Shown here one piece after another: positions 15,808 to 24,825 of a stretch of 64,000 nucleotides of DNA. The translations under genes and the position numbers were made by a program. Each line of letters starts with the position of its first letter. Position 1 is the stretch's first letter. The notes below the pieces were generated by a model, which saw only the letters and a list, made by a program, of their open reading frames with translations, was not told the origin of the DNA and ran no database searches. The stretch is from Arthrobacter gallicola (GTDB lineage Bacteria; Actinomycetota; Actinomycetes; Actinomycetales; Micrococcaceae): assembly GCF_014836775.1 (NCBI RefSeq), contig NZ_JACSQD010000001.1:865681-929680 (forward strand). Reading direction: 5' to 3'.

Positions 15808-18428
15808 CTGAACTCTGGCCCGGTGTTCCGGCCGCCTGGTCCCGCTATGTCCAGGTTCCCTCCACCGCCGCCGTCGACCGTCCCGGAACACAGCACAAGT
15901 GGCACGTGCTCGACAACGCGCCGGATCTCGAATCGCGCGGCGTGGAACCTGCAGGCACCCTGCTCTGCGTGCACGGCAACCCCACCTGGTCCTACCTCTG
16001 GCGGACGCTGGCCGCCGCCGGCAGCACTGCCGAATCCCCCTGGCGGGTCATCGCCGTCGACCAGCTGGACATGGGCTACTCGGCCCGCACCGGCACGTTC
16101 CGGCGGCTGGCGGACCGGATCAGCGATCTTTCCGATCTCACGGCAGCCCTGGAGCTGGACGGACCGGTGGTTACTGTGGGCCACGACTGGGGAGGCATCA
16201 TTTCCCTGGGCTGGGCGCTGGCGCACCGCAGCCAGCTGGCCGGGGTGGTCCTGACCAACACCGCCGTGCACCCGGCCGGGTTCTCGCTTCCGCCGGCCCT
16301 CCGGCTGGCGCTGCATCCCGCCGTACATGGCTGGGGCACCGTCAGCACTGACGCGTTCGTCCGGGTCACCCACGCCCTGGCGCAGCCCGCACTGGCACCC
16401 GAGGTCCGCCGCGCCTTCGCCGCACCCTACCGCGGTACGCCGCGGCGCGCCGGCGTCGGGAACTTCGTGGCGGACATCCCGGCGGACGAAACCCATCCGA
16501 GCTTCCGCACCCTGACCCGGGTGGCCGAGGGAATCCGCGGACTGAAAGTCCCGGCCCTCGCCCTGTGGGGCCCCAAGGACCCGGTGTTCTCCGACCGTTA
16601 CCTCCGCGACCTGATTGAGCGGCTGCCGCACGCCGACGTCCACCGCTTCGAAGGTGCCGGCCATCTGCTGCCCGAAGACCGGGACATCGCTTCCCCCGTG
16701 TTCAGCTGGCTGGACCGGAATGTCAGCTCCCTTGGCCGGTCCGCGGAAGCGCCCGCCGCTCAGGCGCCCTTCCGGCCGATGCTCGCGGAACTGGACGAAC
16801 GCTCCGGGGATGACTCCCCCGCCGTCGTCGACATGGCTCCGGCCGCCGGCGGTGACGCAGCCGTCCCGGCAACCCTGTCCTGGAAGCAGCTCGCCGTCCG
16901 GGTTGATGCCCTCGCCGCGGGGCTCGCCGGAATCGGCGTCCGTCCGGGCGACCGGGTGAACCTGCTGGTGCCGCCCGGCATCGAGCTGACCTCGCTGATT
17001 TACGCCTGCCTGCGCCTCGGCGCCGTGGTGGTGGTGGCCGACGCCGGTCTGGGCACCAAGGGCCTGAGCCGCGCCATCAAGGGCGCCGGCCCGCAGTTCA
17101 TCGTGGGAATCGAACGGGCCATCACCGGGGCCCGGCTCTTCGGCTGGCCCGGGCAGCGGATCCTGGCCGGGGACGCCTCACAGACGCGGCGCAGGCTGCT
17201 GGGCGTGGAGCACACCGTCGCCGAGCTGGTGCAGGCAGGCACCGGCAAGCCGGTGCCGGACTACCCCGCGGATCCCGACGCCGATGCCGCCGTCCTGTTC
17301 ACCTCCGGTTCCACCGGCCCGGCCAAGGGCGCCGTGTACACCCACCGGCGGCTGGCCGCGATGCGGGACACCCTGAAGGAGACCTACGACCTGCGGGCCG
17401 GCTCCTCACTGGTGGCCGGCTTCGCCCCGTTCGCACTGCTGGGCCCGGCCCTCGGCGCCACGTCGGTGACCCCGGACATGGACGTCACCGCGCCGCGCAC
17501 GCTCAGCGCCCGCGCGCTGGCGGACGCAGCCGCCGCCGTGGCTGCCACCACGGTGTTCGCGTCCCCGGCCGCTCTGGCCAACGTCCTGGCCACCGCGGAT
17601 GAGCTCAACGCGGCGCAGCGTGCCGCGCTGGCCGGAGTGGACCTGCTGCTTTCCGCCGGCGCGCCGATTCCGGAAGCACTGCTGAGCCGGGTCCAGCTGC
17701 TGGTACCGCAGGCTGCCCTGCACACCCCGTACGGCATGACCGAGGCCCTGCCGGTCACCGACATCAGCCTGGAGCAGATCCGCAAGGCCGGCACCGGCAA
17801 CGGTGTCTGCGTGGGGACCGCCGTCGCCGGCGCCCGGGTGGCCATCGCCCCGCTGGCCGCGGACGGTTCCGCCGGAACCGGGCTCTCCGCCGCTACAGAC
17901 GTGACCGGGGAAATCCTGGTCAGCGCCCCGCACGTGAAGGACCGGTACGACAGGCTCTGGATCACCGAAGAGCACAGTTCCTCGGTGCCCGGCTGGCACC
18001 GGACCGGAGACGTGGGCCATTTCGACGCCGACGGGCGCCTCTGGGTCGAGGGCCGGCTGGGACATGTGCTCAGCACGGCCACCGGACCGGTGACCCCGGT
18101 CGCCGCGGAGCAGGCTGCCGAGAGCGTGCCCGCGGTGCGCCTGGCCGCCCTGGTCGGTGTGGGCCCCGCCGGTGCGCAGGTGCCGGTGGCGGTCATTGAA
18201 CCCGACGGCGGCGCCCGCAAGGCAGGGCCGGCTGATCAGGAAACGGCAGCGGCTGTCCGGCACGCCGTCGCCGCGGCCTGCGGACTCGACCTCGCCGCCG
18301 TGCTGGTGCTGCCGCAGATGCCCACCGACATCCGGCACAACTCCAAGATCGACCGCGCCGCCCTCGGCGACTGGGCCGAGAAGGTCCTGGCCGGCGGCCG
18401 GATCAGCGCGCCGGGAGCCCGGCGATGA
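15801..18428 (+). CDS. oleBC: OleBC fusion: beta-lactone decarboxylase plus beta-lactone synthetase
   Basis: 875 residues, two enzymes in one chain. Residues 1-300 are an alpha/beta-hydrolase of haloalkane-dehalogenase type (OleB): CVHGNPTWSY, nucleophile Asp in GHDWGG (about 128) and His in GAGHLLPED. Residues about 330-875 are an AMP-ligase fold (OleC) with the ATP loop FTSGSTGPAKG near 500, YGMTEALP and a final K-containing NSKIDR. OleC closes the 2-alkyl-3-hydroxyacid to a beta-lactone; OleB removes CO2 to leave the cis-olefin. The fused form is known from Micrococcus and other actinobacteria. The GTG at 15801 overlaps the oleA stop; the stop overlaps oleD as ATGA. Confidence 0.92.
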   Translation: MVAELWPGVPAAWSRYVQVPSTAAVDRPGTQHKWHVLDNAPDLESRGVEPAGTLLCVHGNPTWSYLWRTLAAAGSTAESPWRVIAVDQLDMGYSARTGTFRRLADRISDLSDLTAALELDGPVVTVGHDWGGIISLGWALAHRSQLAGVVLTNTAVHPAGFSLPPALRLALHPAVHGWGTVSTDAFVRVTHALAQPALAPEVRRAFAAPYRGTPRRAGVGNFVADIPADETHPSFRTLTRVAEGIRGLKVPALALWGPKDPVFSDRYLRDLIERLPHADVHRFEGAGHLLPEDRDIASPVFSWLDRNVSSLGRSAEAPAAQAPFRPMLAELDERSGDDSPAVVDMAPAAGGDAAVPATLSWKQLAVRVDALAAGLAGIGVRPGDRVNLLVPPGIELTSLIYACLRLGAVVVVADAGLGTKGLSRAIKGAGPQFIVGIERAITGARLFGWPGQRILAGDASQTRRRLLGVEHTVAELVQAGTGKPVPDYPADPDADAAVLFTSGSTGPAKGAVYTHRRLAAMRDTLKETYDLRAGSSLVAGFAPFALLGPALGATSVTPDMDVTAPRTLSARALADAAAAVAATTVFASPAALANVLATADELNAAQRAALAGVDLLLSAGAPIPEALLSRVQLLVPQAALHTPYGMTEALPVTDISLEQIRKAGTGNGVCVGTAVAGARVAIAPLAADGSAGTGLSAATDVTGEILVSAPHVKDRYDRLWITEEHSSSVPGWHRTGDVGHFDADGRLWVEGRLGHVLSTATGPVTPVAAEQAAESVPAVRLAALVGVGPAGAQVPVAVIEPDGGARKAGPADQETAAAVRHAVAAACGLDLAAVLVLPQMPTDIRHNSKIDRAALGDWAEKVLAGGRISAPGARR

Positions 18429-19456
18429 GCCGGCGTATCCTCGTCACCGGTGCCAGCGGCCTGCTCGGCGGCGCCGTCGCCCAGCTGCTGGCCGACCGCG
18501 GGCATCAGGTGCGTACCTTCCAGCGCCGGCCGGCAGCCGGGACCGGCCTGGAATCGGTGGCCGGCTCGGTGACCGACCCGGGAGCCGTAGCGCGGGCCGT
18601 CGAGGGAATGGACGCCGTCGTGCATCTGGCGGCCAAGGTGTCCTTTACCGGCGCGTGGTCCGAGTTTGAGGCAACCAATATCGAAGGCACCCGCAACCTT
18701 CTGGCCGCCGCCCAGGCTGCCGGGGTCCGGGACCTCGTTTTCGTCTCGTCCCCGTCCGTGGCGCACTTCGGCGAACCGATCGCCGGTGCCGGCGCCGGGC
18801 GGGCGGATCCGGACCGGGCCCGCGGCAATTATGCGCGGTCCAAAGCCGCGGCGGAGCTGCTGGCCCTCGCGGCGGACTCCGCGCAGTTCCGGGTGACGGC
18901 GATCCGGCCGCACGTGGTCTGGGGTCCCGGCGACACCCAGCTGGTGGAACGCGTCATCGACCGGGCCCGCTCCGGCCGGCTGCCGCTGCTGGACGGCGGT
19001 GCCGCCCTGATTGATACCACCTACGTGGACAATGCCGCGGCCGGGATCGTCCGCGGACTGGAACGGATGGAACACGCGCACGGGCAGGCGCTGGTGGTCA
19101 CGAACGGCCAGCCGCGCACGGTCGGCGAGCTGATGAGCGGTATCTGTGCCGCCGGAGGCGTCCGGCCGCCGGCCTTCAGCGTCCCGGGCTGGCTGGCCCG
19201 CGGCGCGGGAAGCGTCATCGAGAAGGCCTGGCTGGCGGCCGGAGCACGCGGTCTGGTCCACGATGAGCCGCCCATGACCCGCTTCCTGGCCGAACAGCTG
19301 TCCACCTCCCACTGGTTCGATCAGCGCCACACCCGCGAGGTGCTGGACTGGACGCCGGAGGTGTCCATAGATGAGGGCATGCGGCGCCTGGCCGGCCACT
19401 ACGGCGGCACGGCTGCGCAGGACGAACCGGACATCGCCGGCCGGACGGCGCTCTAG
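18425..19456 (+). CDS. oleD: OleD, 2-alkyl-3-ketoalkanoate reductase
   Basis: 343-residue extended short-chain dehydrogenase. It reduces the OleA product with NADPH before lactone formation. The Rossmann loop VTGASGLLGG is at about 7-16, DAVVHLAAKVS at about 62-72, and the catalytic YARSK at about 136-140, giving the Y-x3-K pair. Start overlaps the oleBC stop as ATGA, so the three-gene operon is tightly coupled. Sterol dehydrogenase-like SDRs share this fold; the olefin role comes from context. Confidence 0.9.
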   Translation: MSRRILVTGASGLLGGAVAQLLADRGHQVRTFQRRPAAGTGLESVAGSVTDPGAVARAVEGMDAVVHLAAKVSFTGAWSEFEATNIEGTRNLLAAAQAAGVRDLVFVSSPSVAHFGEPIAGAGAGRADPDRARGNYARSKAAAELLALAADSAQFRVTAIRPHVVWGPGDTQLVERVIDRARSGRLPLLDGGAALIDTTYVDNAAAGIVRGLERMEHAHGQALVVTNGQPRTVGELMSGICAAGGVRPPAFSVPGWLARGAGSVIEKAWLAAGARGLVHDEPPMTRFLAEQLSTSHWFDQRHTREVLDWTPEVSIDEGMRRLAGHYGGTAAQDEPDIAGRTAL

Positions 19457-19466
19457 GATGACAGGG

Positions 19467-20285
19467 ATGAAAAGCACAGCATTGATCCGCAACTGGCCCG
19501 TAGAACATGCAGCCGCGGCGGTCATCGCCGCCGACGGCACCGTGCTGGGGACCGACGGCGACCAGGGCCGTCGCTTTCCGCTGGCCTCCGTGACCAAACT
19601 GCTCACGGCGTATGCCTTCCAGGTTGCGCTCGAAGAGGAGGCGGTGGCCCTGGACGATCCCGCCGGCCCGCCCGGCTCCACGGTCGCCCATCTGCTGGCC
19701 CACACCGGCGGCTACGACTTCGGGGACCGCACCGTCCGGTATGAACCGGGCACGCGGCGGCTGTACTCCAATGCCGGTTTCGAAGTCCTGGCCGAGGCCC
19801 TCCAGGAGGCCACCGGCATTGAGTTCGCCGATTATCTCCAGGAAGCTGTCCTGGCTCCCCTGGGAATGGCCGACACCACCCTGGACGGTTCCCCCGCAGC
19901 CGGCGCCGTCTCCACGGCCGCGGATCTGGTCCGGTTCGCCGCGGAGCTGCAGGCGCCCCGGCTCATCTCACCGGAGTCGCTGGCCGCAGCCACCTCGGTC
20001 GTTTTCCCCGGACTCACCGGCGTCCTGCCCGGCTTTGGCCGGCAGAAGGAGAACGACTGGGGGCTGGGGTTCGAGATCCGGGGCAGCAAGTCCCCGCATT
20101 GGACCGGGAGCAGCAATTCACCGCGCACGTTCGGGCACTTTGGGCAGTCCGGCACGTTCCTCTGGGTTGATCCCGAACTGCAGGCAGCCGCCGTCGTCCT
20201 CACAGACAGGGACTTTGGTCCCTGGGCCGCGGAAGCCTGGCCGGTGTACAACGACGCCTTGGTTGCGGAGCTGCGCGGCAGCTAA
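19467..20285 (+). CDS. Serine beta-lactamase/DD-peptidase-like hydrolase
   Basis: 272 residues with the penicillin-binding fold triad: SVTK (about 42-45, S-x2-K), YSN (about 99-101, Y-x-N) and HFGQSG near 225 in place of K-T-G, as in class C-type esterases. No signal peptide is seen, so it is probably cytoplasmic. It starts 10 bases after oleD; the second ATG is used because AGGA lies at a better distance. It may be carried on the ole message, but no role in olefin synthesis is known for it. Confidence 0.85.
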   Translation: MKSTALIRNWPVEHAAAAVIAADGTVLGTDGDQGRRFPLASVTKLLTAYAFQVALEEEAVALDDPAGPPGSTVAHLLAHTGGYDFGDRTVRYEPGTRRLYSNAGFEVLAEALQEATGIEFADYLQEAVLAPLGMADTTLDGSPAAGAVSTAADLVRFAAELQAPRLISPESLAAATSVVFPGLTGVLPGFGRQKENDWGLGFEIRGSKSPHWTGSSNSPRTFGHFGQSGTFLWVDPELQAAAVVLTDRDFGPWAAEAWPVYNDALVAELRGS

Positions 20286-20336
20286 CCGCGCCGGCACTGC
20301 TGAGAACACCGGCCGTGCACGCTACAGTGTGCTGGC

Positions 20337-20828
20337 ATGGAAGCCCCGCTGGAAGCCTGGAGTGAATTCAACGTAGCCATGCTGGGCGGCACGGCGGCAC
20401 TGGTGGGGCTGCTCATCGTGGCGATGAGCGTCAATATTAAGGACATCCTCGCGGCAGAGCCGCTCCCGTCCCGTGCCGCAGCGGCCGTTGCCACGCTCAC
20501 CCTGGCTCTGGTGGTCTGCGCACTCGGGCTGGTCCCCGGCCAGCCGCTCTGGGCCTACGGCGCCGAGACGGCGCTTGGCACCGCGGCGCTGGCCGTGGTG
20601 GTGATCCGCGCCGTCGGCTCCGTGTACCGCAGCTCCGGCGCACCGCGCGGGACGCGGCTCCCTAAGGCTCTACTGCTCCTGGCGCCGGTTGTCTCCTATG
20701 CCGTTGGAGCGGTCCTGCTGCTGGCGGGCGACGGCGGCGGGCTGGCCTGGCTGGGGGCCGGGGCTATCCTCGGCGTGATTGCGGGAGCGGCCTTTGCCTG
20801 GGTGGTCCTCATTGAGGTCCTGCGCTGA
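20337..20828 (+). CDS. Small integral membrane protein, function unknown
   Basis: 163 residues with about five hydrophobic segments (near 14-32, 49-66, 70-90, 108-126, 131-155) and short charged loops. No enzymatic motif is visible. It follows the beta-lactamase-like gene by 51 bases on the same strand and converges on mutM. Not recognised beyond membrane protein. Confidence 0.7.
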   Translation: MEAPLEAWSEFNVAMLGGTAALVGLLIVAMSVNIKDILAAEPLPSRAAAAVATLTLALVVCALGLVPGQPLWAYGAETALGTAALAVVVIRAVGSVYRSSGAPRGTRLPKALLLLAPVVSYAVGAVLLLAGDGGGLAWLGAGAILGVIAGAAFAWVVLIEVLR

Positions 20829-20913
20829 ATCCGGCATGCAGGGGCGCCCATTGTCCGCCGGGCGGGACGGCCACCACACAGGGATACACAGCAGAGCCAA
20901 GCGTCCGCCGGGG

Positions 20914-21879
20914 CTACCAGCGGCCGTTGCGTGGCCGCGGCTGGCAGACCGGGCAGCTGTAGGAGGACCGGTTCATAAAGGAGTCTCGGCGGATGAGGGT
21001 GGTGCGGCCGGCTTCGGCGCAGCGCAGGCAGGGCTCACCTTCCCGCCCGTAGGCGTTCAGCGACCGGGCGAAGTACCCCGATGCTCCGTTCACGTTGACG
21101 TAGAGCGAATCGAAGCTGGTGCCGCCGGCCGCAAGCGCCCGCGTCATAACGTCCCGCGCGGCCTCCACCAGCCGCAGGGCGTCGGCACGGCGCATGGTGT
21201 CCGTGGGCCGGGCGAAGTGAATTTTGGCGCTCCACAGCGCTTCATCGGCGTAGATGTTCCCCACGCCGGAGATCAGGCCCTGGTCCAGCAGTGCCCGCTT
21301 GATCCCGGTGCGGCGGGAACGCAGCCTGCGGTAGAACTCGTCAAAGGAGAACGCCGGGTCCAGCGGATCCCGGGCAATGTGCGCGGCCTCAGAGGGCAGC
21401 AGCGGCATTCCGGTTTCGGAGAGCCCGCCCGGCGCGCCGTCCGGAGTCGGCTCCAGATCGGCAAGGAACATCCCGCCGAAGATGCGCTGGTCCACGAATC
21501 TGAGTTCGGTGGGCATGGGTGACCCGTCAGTATCCGTGGCGGGGCTGAGGGTCAGCCGGATTTTGAGGTGTTTCTCGTCCGGCAGCGCCGGGTCTTCCAT
21601 CAGCAGCTGGCCGCTCATACCCAGGTGCGCCATCAGGGCGAAGGGAGGAACGGCACCGGAATCGTCACCGGCCTCAACCAGGGGCATCCAGAGGAACTTA
21701 CCGCGCCTTACGACGTCAAGGACGCGGGCGCCTTCCAGGTTTGCCCGCAGATCGTCCGGGCCCGGGGCGTGCCGCCGCACGGAGCGCGGGTCAAGGACCT
21801 CCGCGGCGTCGATGTTCCGTCCGCGTACCCACCGGGCCAGGCCACGGCGCACTACCTCAACTTCGGGAAGTTCGGGCAT
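20914..21879 (-). CDS. mutM: Formamidopyrimidine-DNA glycosylase (MutM/Fpg)
   Basis: 321 residues. The enzyme excises 8-oxoguanine and formamidopyrimidines and nicks the site by beta/delta elimination. The mature N-terminus is PELPEVE, giving catalytic Pro2 and Glu3. The H2TH region ([21 protein letters not shown], shortened here) and the C-terminal zinc finger with paired CLRC and CPVC cysteines are intact. Somewhat longer than the usual 270-290. It follows rnc by 12 bases, the normal actinobacterial order rnc-mutM. Confidence 0.95.
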   Translation of the reverse strand: MPELPEVEVVRRGLARWVRGRNIDAAEVLDPRSVRRHAPGPDDLRANLEGARVLDVVRRGKFLWMPLVEAGDDSGAVPPFALMAHLGMSGQLLMEDPALPDEKHLKIRLTLSPATDTDGSPMPTELRFVDQRIFGGMFLADLEPTPDGAPGGLSETGMPLLPSEAAHIARDPLDPAFSFDEFYRRLRSRRTGIKRALLDQGLISGVGNIYADEALWSAKIHFARPTDTMRRADALRLVEAARDVMTRALAAGGTSFDSLYVNVNGASGYFARSLNAYGREGEPCLRCAEAGRTTLIRRDSFMNRSSYSCPVCQPRPRNGRW

Positions 21880-21891
21880 GGGCCGGGGAGG

Positions 21892-22605
21892 TCAGGCGCC
21901 GGCGGCGCGGGCGGCTGGAAGGGTTCCGGTGGCGTTCAGGCGCCGGCAGGTATCCGCTGCGGCCTCCTGCTCGGCGTCTTTCTTTGAGCGTCCGCTGCCG
22001 GTGCCGTAAGCACGGCCGCCGATGTGCAGGACAGCCACAAAGCTGCGGGAATGGTCCGGTCCGGTGCCGGTGACCTGGTATTCGATGTCGCCGAGTTTCC
22101 GGGCGGCAGCGATTTCCTGGATGCTGGTTTTCCAGTCGGTTCCGGCGCCCAGGGTGTCTGCGTCGTGCAGCAGCGGACCGATCAGCCGCATCACCATGGC
22201 GCGGGCCGTCTCGATCCCGTGGCACAGGTACACCGCGCCAATCAGGGCTTCGGTGGTGTCGGCCAGGATGGAGGATTTGTCTTTGCCATTGGTCAGTTTC
22301 TCGCCCTGTCCCAGCAGGATGAAATCTCCAAGCTGCAGCTGGCGGGCAACTGAGGCAAGCGCCTTGGTGCTCACGACGGAGGAGCGGCGCTTGGCCAGCT
22401 CTCCTTCGGAGAGGTCGGGGTTGTCCCGGTACAGCGCGTCGGTGATGGAGAAACCGAGAATGGAATCCCCAAGGAACTCGAGGCGTTCGTTGGTCGGGAT
22501 GCCGCCGTGTTCGTAGGCGTAGGACCGGTGTGTGAGCGCAAGACGAAGCGTCCCGGCGTCGATGTCGACGCCGAGACGCTTCTGAAGCTCTTCAGTATTC
22601 TTCAC
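21892..22605 (-). CDS. rnc: Ribonuclease III
   Basis: 237-residue double-strand RNA endonuclease that matures rRNA and some mRNAs. The signature NERLEFLGDSILGF (about 38-51) carries the metal-binding acids. The dsRNA-binding domain fills about 160-225, ending with GSGRSKKDAEQEAA. Upstream on the message lies a nested stem-loop (22635-22675), a possible self-cleavage site. Confidence 0.96.
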   Translation of the reverse strand: MKNTEELQKRLGVDIDAGTLRLALTHRSYAYEHGGIPTNERLEFLGDSILGFSITDALYRDNPDLSEGELAKRRSSVVSTKALASVARQLQLGDFILLGQGEKLTNGKDKSSILADTTEALIGAVYLCHGIETARAMVMRLIGPLLHDADTLGAGTDWKTSIQEIAAARKLGDIEYQVTGTGPDHSRSFVAVLHIGGRAYGTGSGRSKKDAEQEAAADTCRRLNATGTLPAARAAGA

Positions 22606-22634
22606 GTGCTGAGATCGCCCCGAAAAGCAGTGTG

Positions 22635-22675
22635 CCCCTTCAACGAATGTCCTCAGAGGACAGACGGAAAAGGGG
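22635..22675 (-). promoter_or_regulatory. Nested stem-loop in the rpmF-rnc spacer
   Basis: CCCCTT (22635-22640) pairs with AAGGGG (22670-22675), and inside it TGTCCT (22648-22653) pairs with AGGACA (22657-22662) over a 3-base loop. It lies 30-70 bases upstream of the rnc start. It may stabilise or attenuate rpmF mRNA, or be cut by RNase III as in the E. coli rnc leader. The pairing is seen; the role is inferred. Confidence 0.5.
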
Positions 22676-22687
22676 TAAACACTGGTC

Positions 22688-22891
22688 TTAGACGTCCGCT
22701 ACCTTGCGGCCCTTGTATTCAAGGAACAGCGCAGTGCCTGCGGAGTCGGTTACGACCTTGGCCTGATGGGGCAGGCTGTAGGTTACGCGGCCGTTCTCAA
22801 CGGTCTTCACCAGGTTGGGCGCAGTTGCCTTCCACTGGGACCGGCGTGCACGCGTATTCGAGCGGGACATTTTCCGCTTGGGAACAGCCAC
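22688..22891 (-). CDS. rpmF: 50S ribosomal protein L32
   Basis: 67 residues beginning [20 protein letters not shown], the family signature. The zinc-binding cysteine pairs found in some L32 proteins are absent, so this is the cysteine-free form. Its start is 2 bases after the DUF177 stop; the DUF177-rpmF pair is nearly universal. Confidence 0.97.
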   Translation of the reverse strand: MAVPKRKMSRSNTRARRSQWKATAPNLVKTVENGRVTYSLPHQAKVVTDSAGTALFLEYKGRKVADV

Positions 22892-22893
22892 GA

Positions 22894-23496
22894 CTAACTC
22901 TCTTCTCTCTCGTCTGACTCTGTACTTTTTGCCGCTTCGTTGTCAGCGGCGGTGCCAGTCAACCCGGCAAGGGCTGCCCAGCGAGGATCCACGACTTCAT
23001 GGTGGTGACCCGGATCCTCCTCAAGGCGCACCCCGCAATCGGGGCAAAGACCTTCGCAGTCTTCCCGGCACACCGGCTGGAACGGCAGGGTGGTGACCAC
23101 TGCGTCCCGCAAAACCGGTTCAAGATCGATGACATCTCGCTCGATCCGGCGTTGCTCTTCTTCCTCTTCTTCTCCGAAGGACTCAGCGTCCTCGTAGTAA
23201 AAGAGTTCCTGCACATCGACGTCCTGGTCGTACGCGATGGGCGTCAGGCACCGGCCGCACTCGCCCCGGACTGGGACAACCGCGTTTCCTGATACCAAAA
23301 TCCCTTCGTGCACGGCCTCAAACCGCAGATCGAGCTCAATGTCCGATCCCACGGGTACGCCGATCAGCGCAACACCGAAGTCTTTCGGTGCCGGCAGATG
23401 CTCATGCATTGTCCGCATGGTTCCCGGGCTGCGCCCGAGATCCTTGACATTGACTGCCAAGGGGGAACTCGGATGTGACCGCGATGAAACGCTAAT
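22894..23496 (-). CDS. DUF177/YceD family protein
   Basis: The family acts around 50S assembly and is nearly always next to rpmF. Four cysteines lie in two motifs, GECGRC and [13 protein letters not shown], a metal-binding layout. A run of acidic residues fills the centre and the tail. The start is debatable. A TTG at 23460 ([12 protein letters not shown]) has no ribosome site. A perfect AGGAG sits five bases before an in-frame ATT at 23496, giving a 12-residue extension ([12 protein letters not shown]) of the kind seen in relatives; ATT initiation would be rare. I use 23496; the shorter form gives 188 residues. Confidence 0.85.
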   Translation of the reverse strand: MSVSSRSHPSSPLAVNVKDLGRSPGTMRTMHEHLPAPKDFGVALIGVPVGSDIELDLRFEAVHEGILVSGNAVVPVRGECGRCLTPIAYDQDVDVQELFYYEDAESFGEEEEEEQRRIERDVIDLEPVLRDAVVTTLPFQPVCREDCEGLCPDCGVRLEEDPGHHHEVVDPRWAALAGLTGTAADNEAAKSTESDEREES

Positions 23497-23687
23497 GAGA
23501 ACTCCTGTAGAACATAGACCGACATATCATCTTAGCCTGACCGGAGGGAATCTCTCAAACCGGCCCGCCGGCGGGCGCTGGGGCTGGGCCCCGTGCCTGC
23601 CGTACCGCGGCTACTGGTCCAGTTTAGCCGCACCGGGGCACGACGGCGGATTCCGGCTCACGGGCAGCTCTCACCTACGCTTGCGGT

Positions 23688-24284
23688 GTGTCTCTCCTTC
23701 GCCCTGCTGCCGCTTTCCGGCGCGTCTTTGTCCGGATTGGGGCGGCAGTGCTGTGCGCCCTGCTGGTCTGGCTATTCGCCGCCGCCAACCTCTTCCTGTA
23801 TCCCCAGGCCGCCACGGAGCCCGCCGGGGAAACGGTCAGCGCGGACGCCATTGTGGTGCTGGCCGGGGCTGCCGCCGAGCGCCTGCCGGTGGGCCAGCAG
23901 CTGCTGCGGGACGGGTACGCTCCCGTCCTCGTCCTGTCCACCACCGACACTCCGGGCAACGCGAACACTGACTTCGTCTGTGAGTACACCACCAACCCGG
24001 CAATCGAGTGTTTCACCCCGTCTCCGCTGACAACCCGTGCCGAGGCCCGCTCGGTTGCCCGCCTGGCCGCGGATAACGGCTGGGACGAGATCATCGTGGT
24101 GACCTCGACGTACCACGTGGTCCGTGCGGAGGCCAACATCACCCAGTGCTCGGCAGCCCACATCACCATGGTCGCTTCGGAGCCCACAATGAGCCCCTGG
24201 CGGTGGGCCGGGCGGTTTGTGGAGGAGACAGGCGGCCTGCTGGCGGCTTTTCTGCGCCCGGCGTGCGCCAGCCGGATCGGCTAG
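23688..24284 (+). CDS. YdcF-like protein (DUF218) with N-terminal membrane anchor
   Basis: 198 residues. One transmembrane helix (about 15-36) is followed by a DUF218 domain: ADAIVVLAGAAAERLP, a central ATTP-like loop and WDEIIVVTSTYHVVRAE. The fold is linked to envelope biology (SanA, YdcF), with no proven reaction. The GTG start is weak, with no clear ribosome site. It is divergent from DUF177 and convergent with coaD. Confidence 0.8.
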   Translation: MSLLRPAAAFRRVFVRIGAAVLCALLVWLFAAANLFLYPQAATEPAGETVSADAIVVLAGAAAERLPVGQQLLRDGYAPVLVLSTTDTPGNANTDFVCEYTTNPAIECFTPSPLTTRAEARSVARLAADNGWDEIIVVTSTYHVVRAEANITQCSAAHITMVASEPTMSPWRWAGRFVEETGGLLAAFLRPACASRIG

Positions 24285-24310
24285 CTCCGGCCAGGAACAC
24301 CCCGGCACGG

Positions 24311-24784
24311 CTAGCGCAGCGCGTCCATCCGCTTCAGGACGGCGCTCGGCACGAATCCGGCGATGTCCCCGCCCAGTGCGGCAACTTCCTTGATCAGGCT
24401 GGAGGACAGGTGCGTGTAGGAGTTATCAGCGGCAAGGAACACGGTCTCGACCCCGGTCAGGTGCCGGTTCATCACGGCCATCGGCAGTTCATACTGGTAG
24501 TCCTGCACCGAGCGCAGGCCCTTCACAATGGCGTTGGCACCGTGCTCGCGGCAGAACTCCGCCAGCAGCCCGTGCCCCATGGGCAGCACCGACACCCCGG
24601 CCAGGGAGCCGAGTGTCTCCGCCGCAATCTCCAGGCGTTCCTCCTCGGAGAACCGGTACTTTTTGGCGTAGTTCGTGGAAACGGCCACGATGACCTCGTC
24701 GAAGAGGTTGGCGGCCCTGGCAATCACTTCCAGGTGGCCATTGTGGATCGGGTCAAAGGAACCGGGGCATACTGCGCGTCGCAT
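24311..24784 (-). CDS. coaD: Phosphopantetheine adenylyltransferase
   Basis: 157 residues, the family length. It transfers AMP from ATP to 4'-phosphopantetheine, the fourth step of coenzyme A synthesis. The nucleotidyltransferase motif HNGH is at 14-17 after CPGSFDP, and the second motif ISSSLIKEVA lies near 125-134. Stand-alone minus-strand gene with two plus-strand neighbours. Confidence 0.96.
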   Translation of the reverse strand: MRRAVCPGSFDPIHNGHLEVIARAANLFDEVIVAVSTNYAKKYRFSEEERLEIAAETLGSLAGVSVLPMGHGLLAEFCREHGANAIVKGLRSVQDYQYELPMAVMNRHLTGVETVFLAADNSYTHLSSSLIKEVAALGGDIAGFVPSAVLKRMDALR

Positions 24785-24825
24785 AAGTCGAATCTACCGG
24801 CTTGGTGCGGGTAATACTTGAAGGC

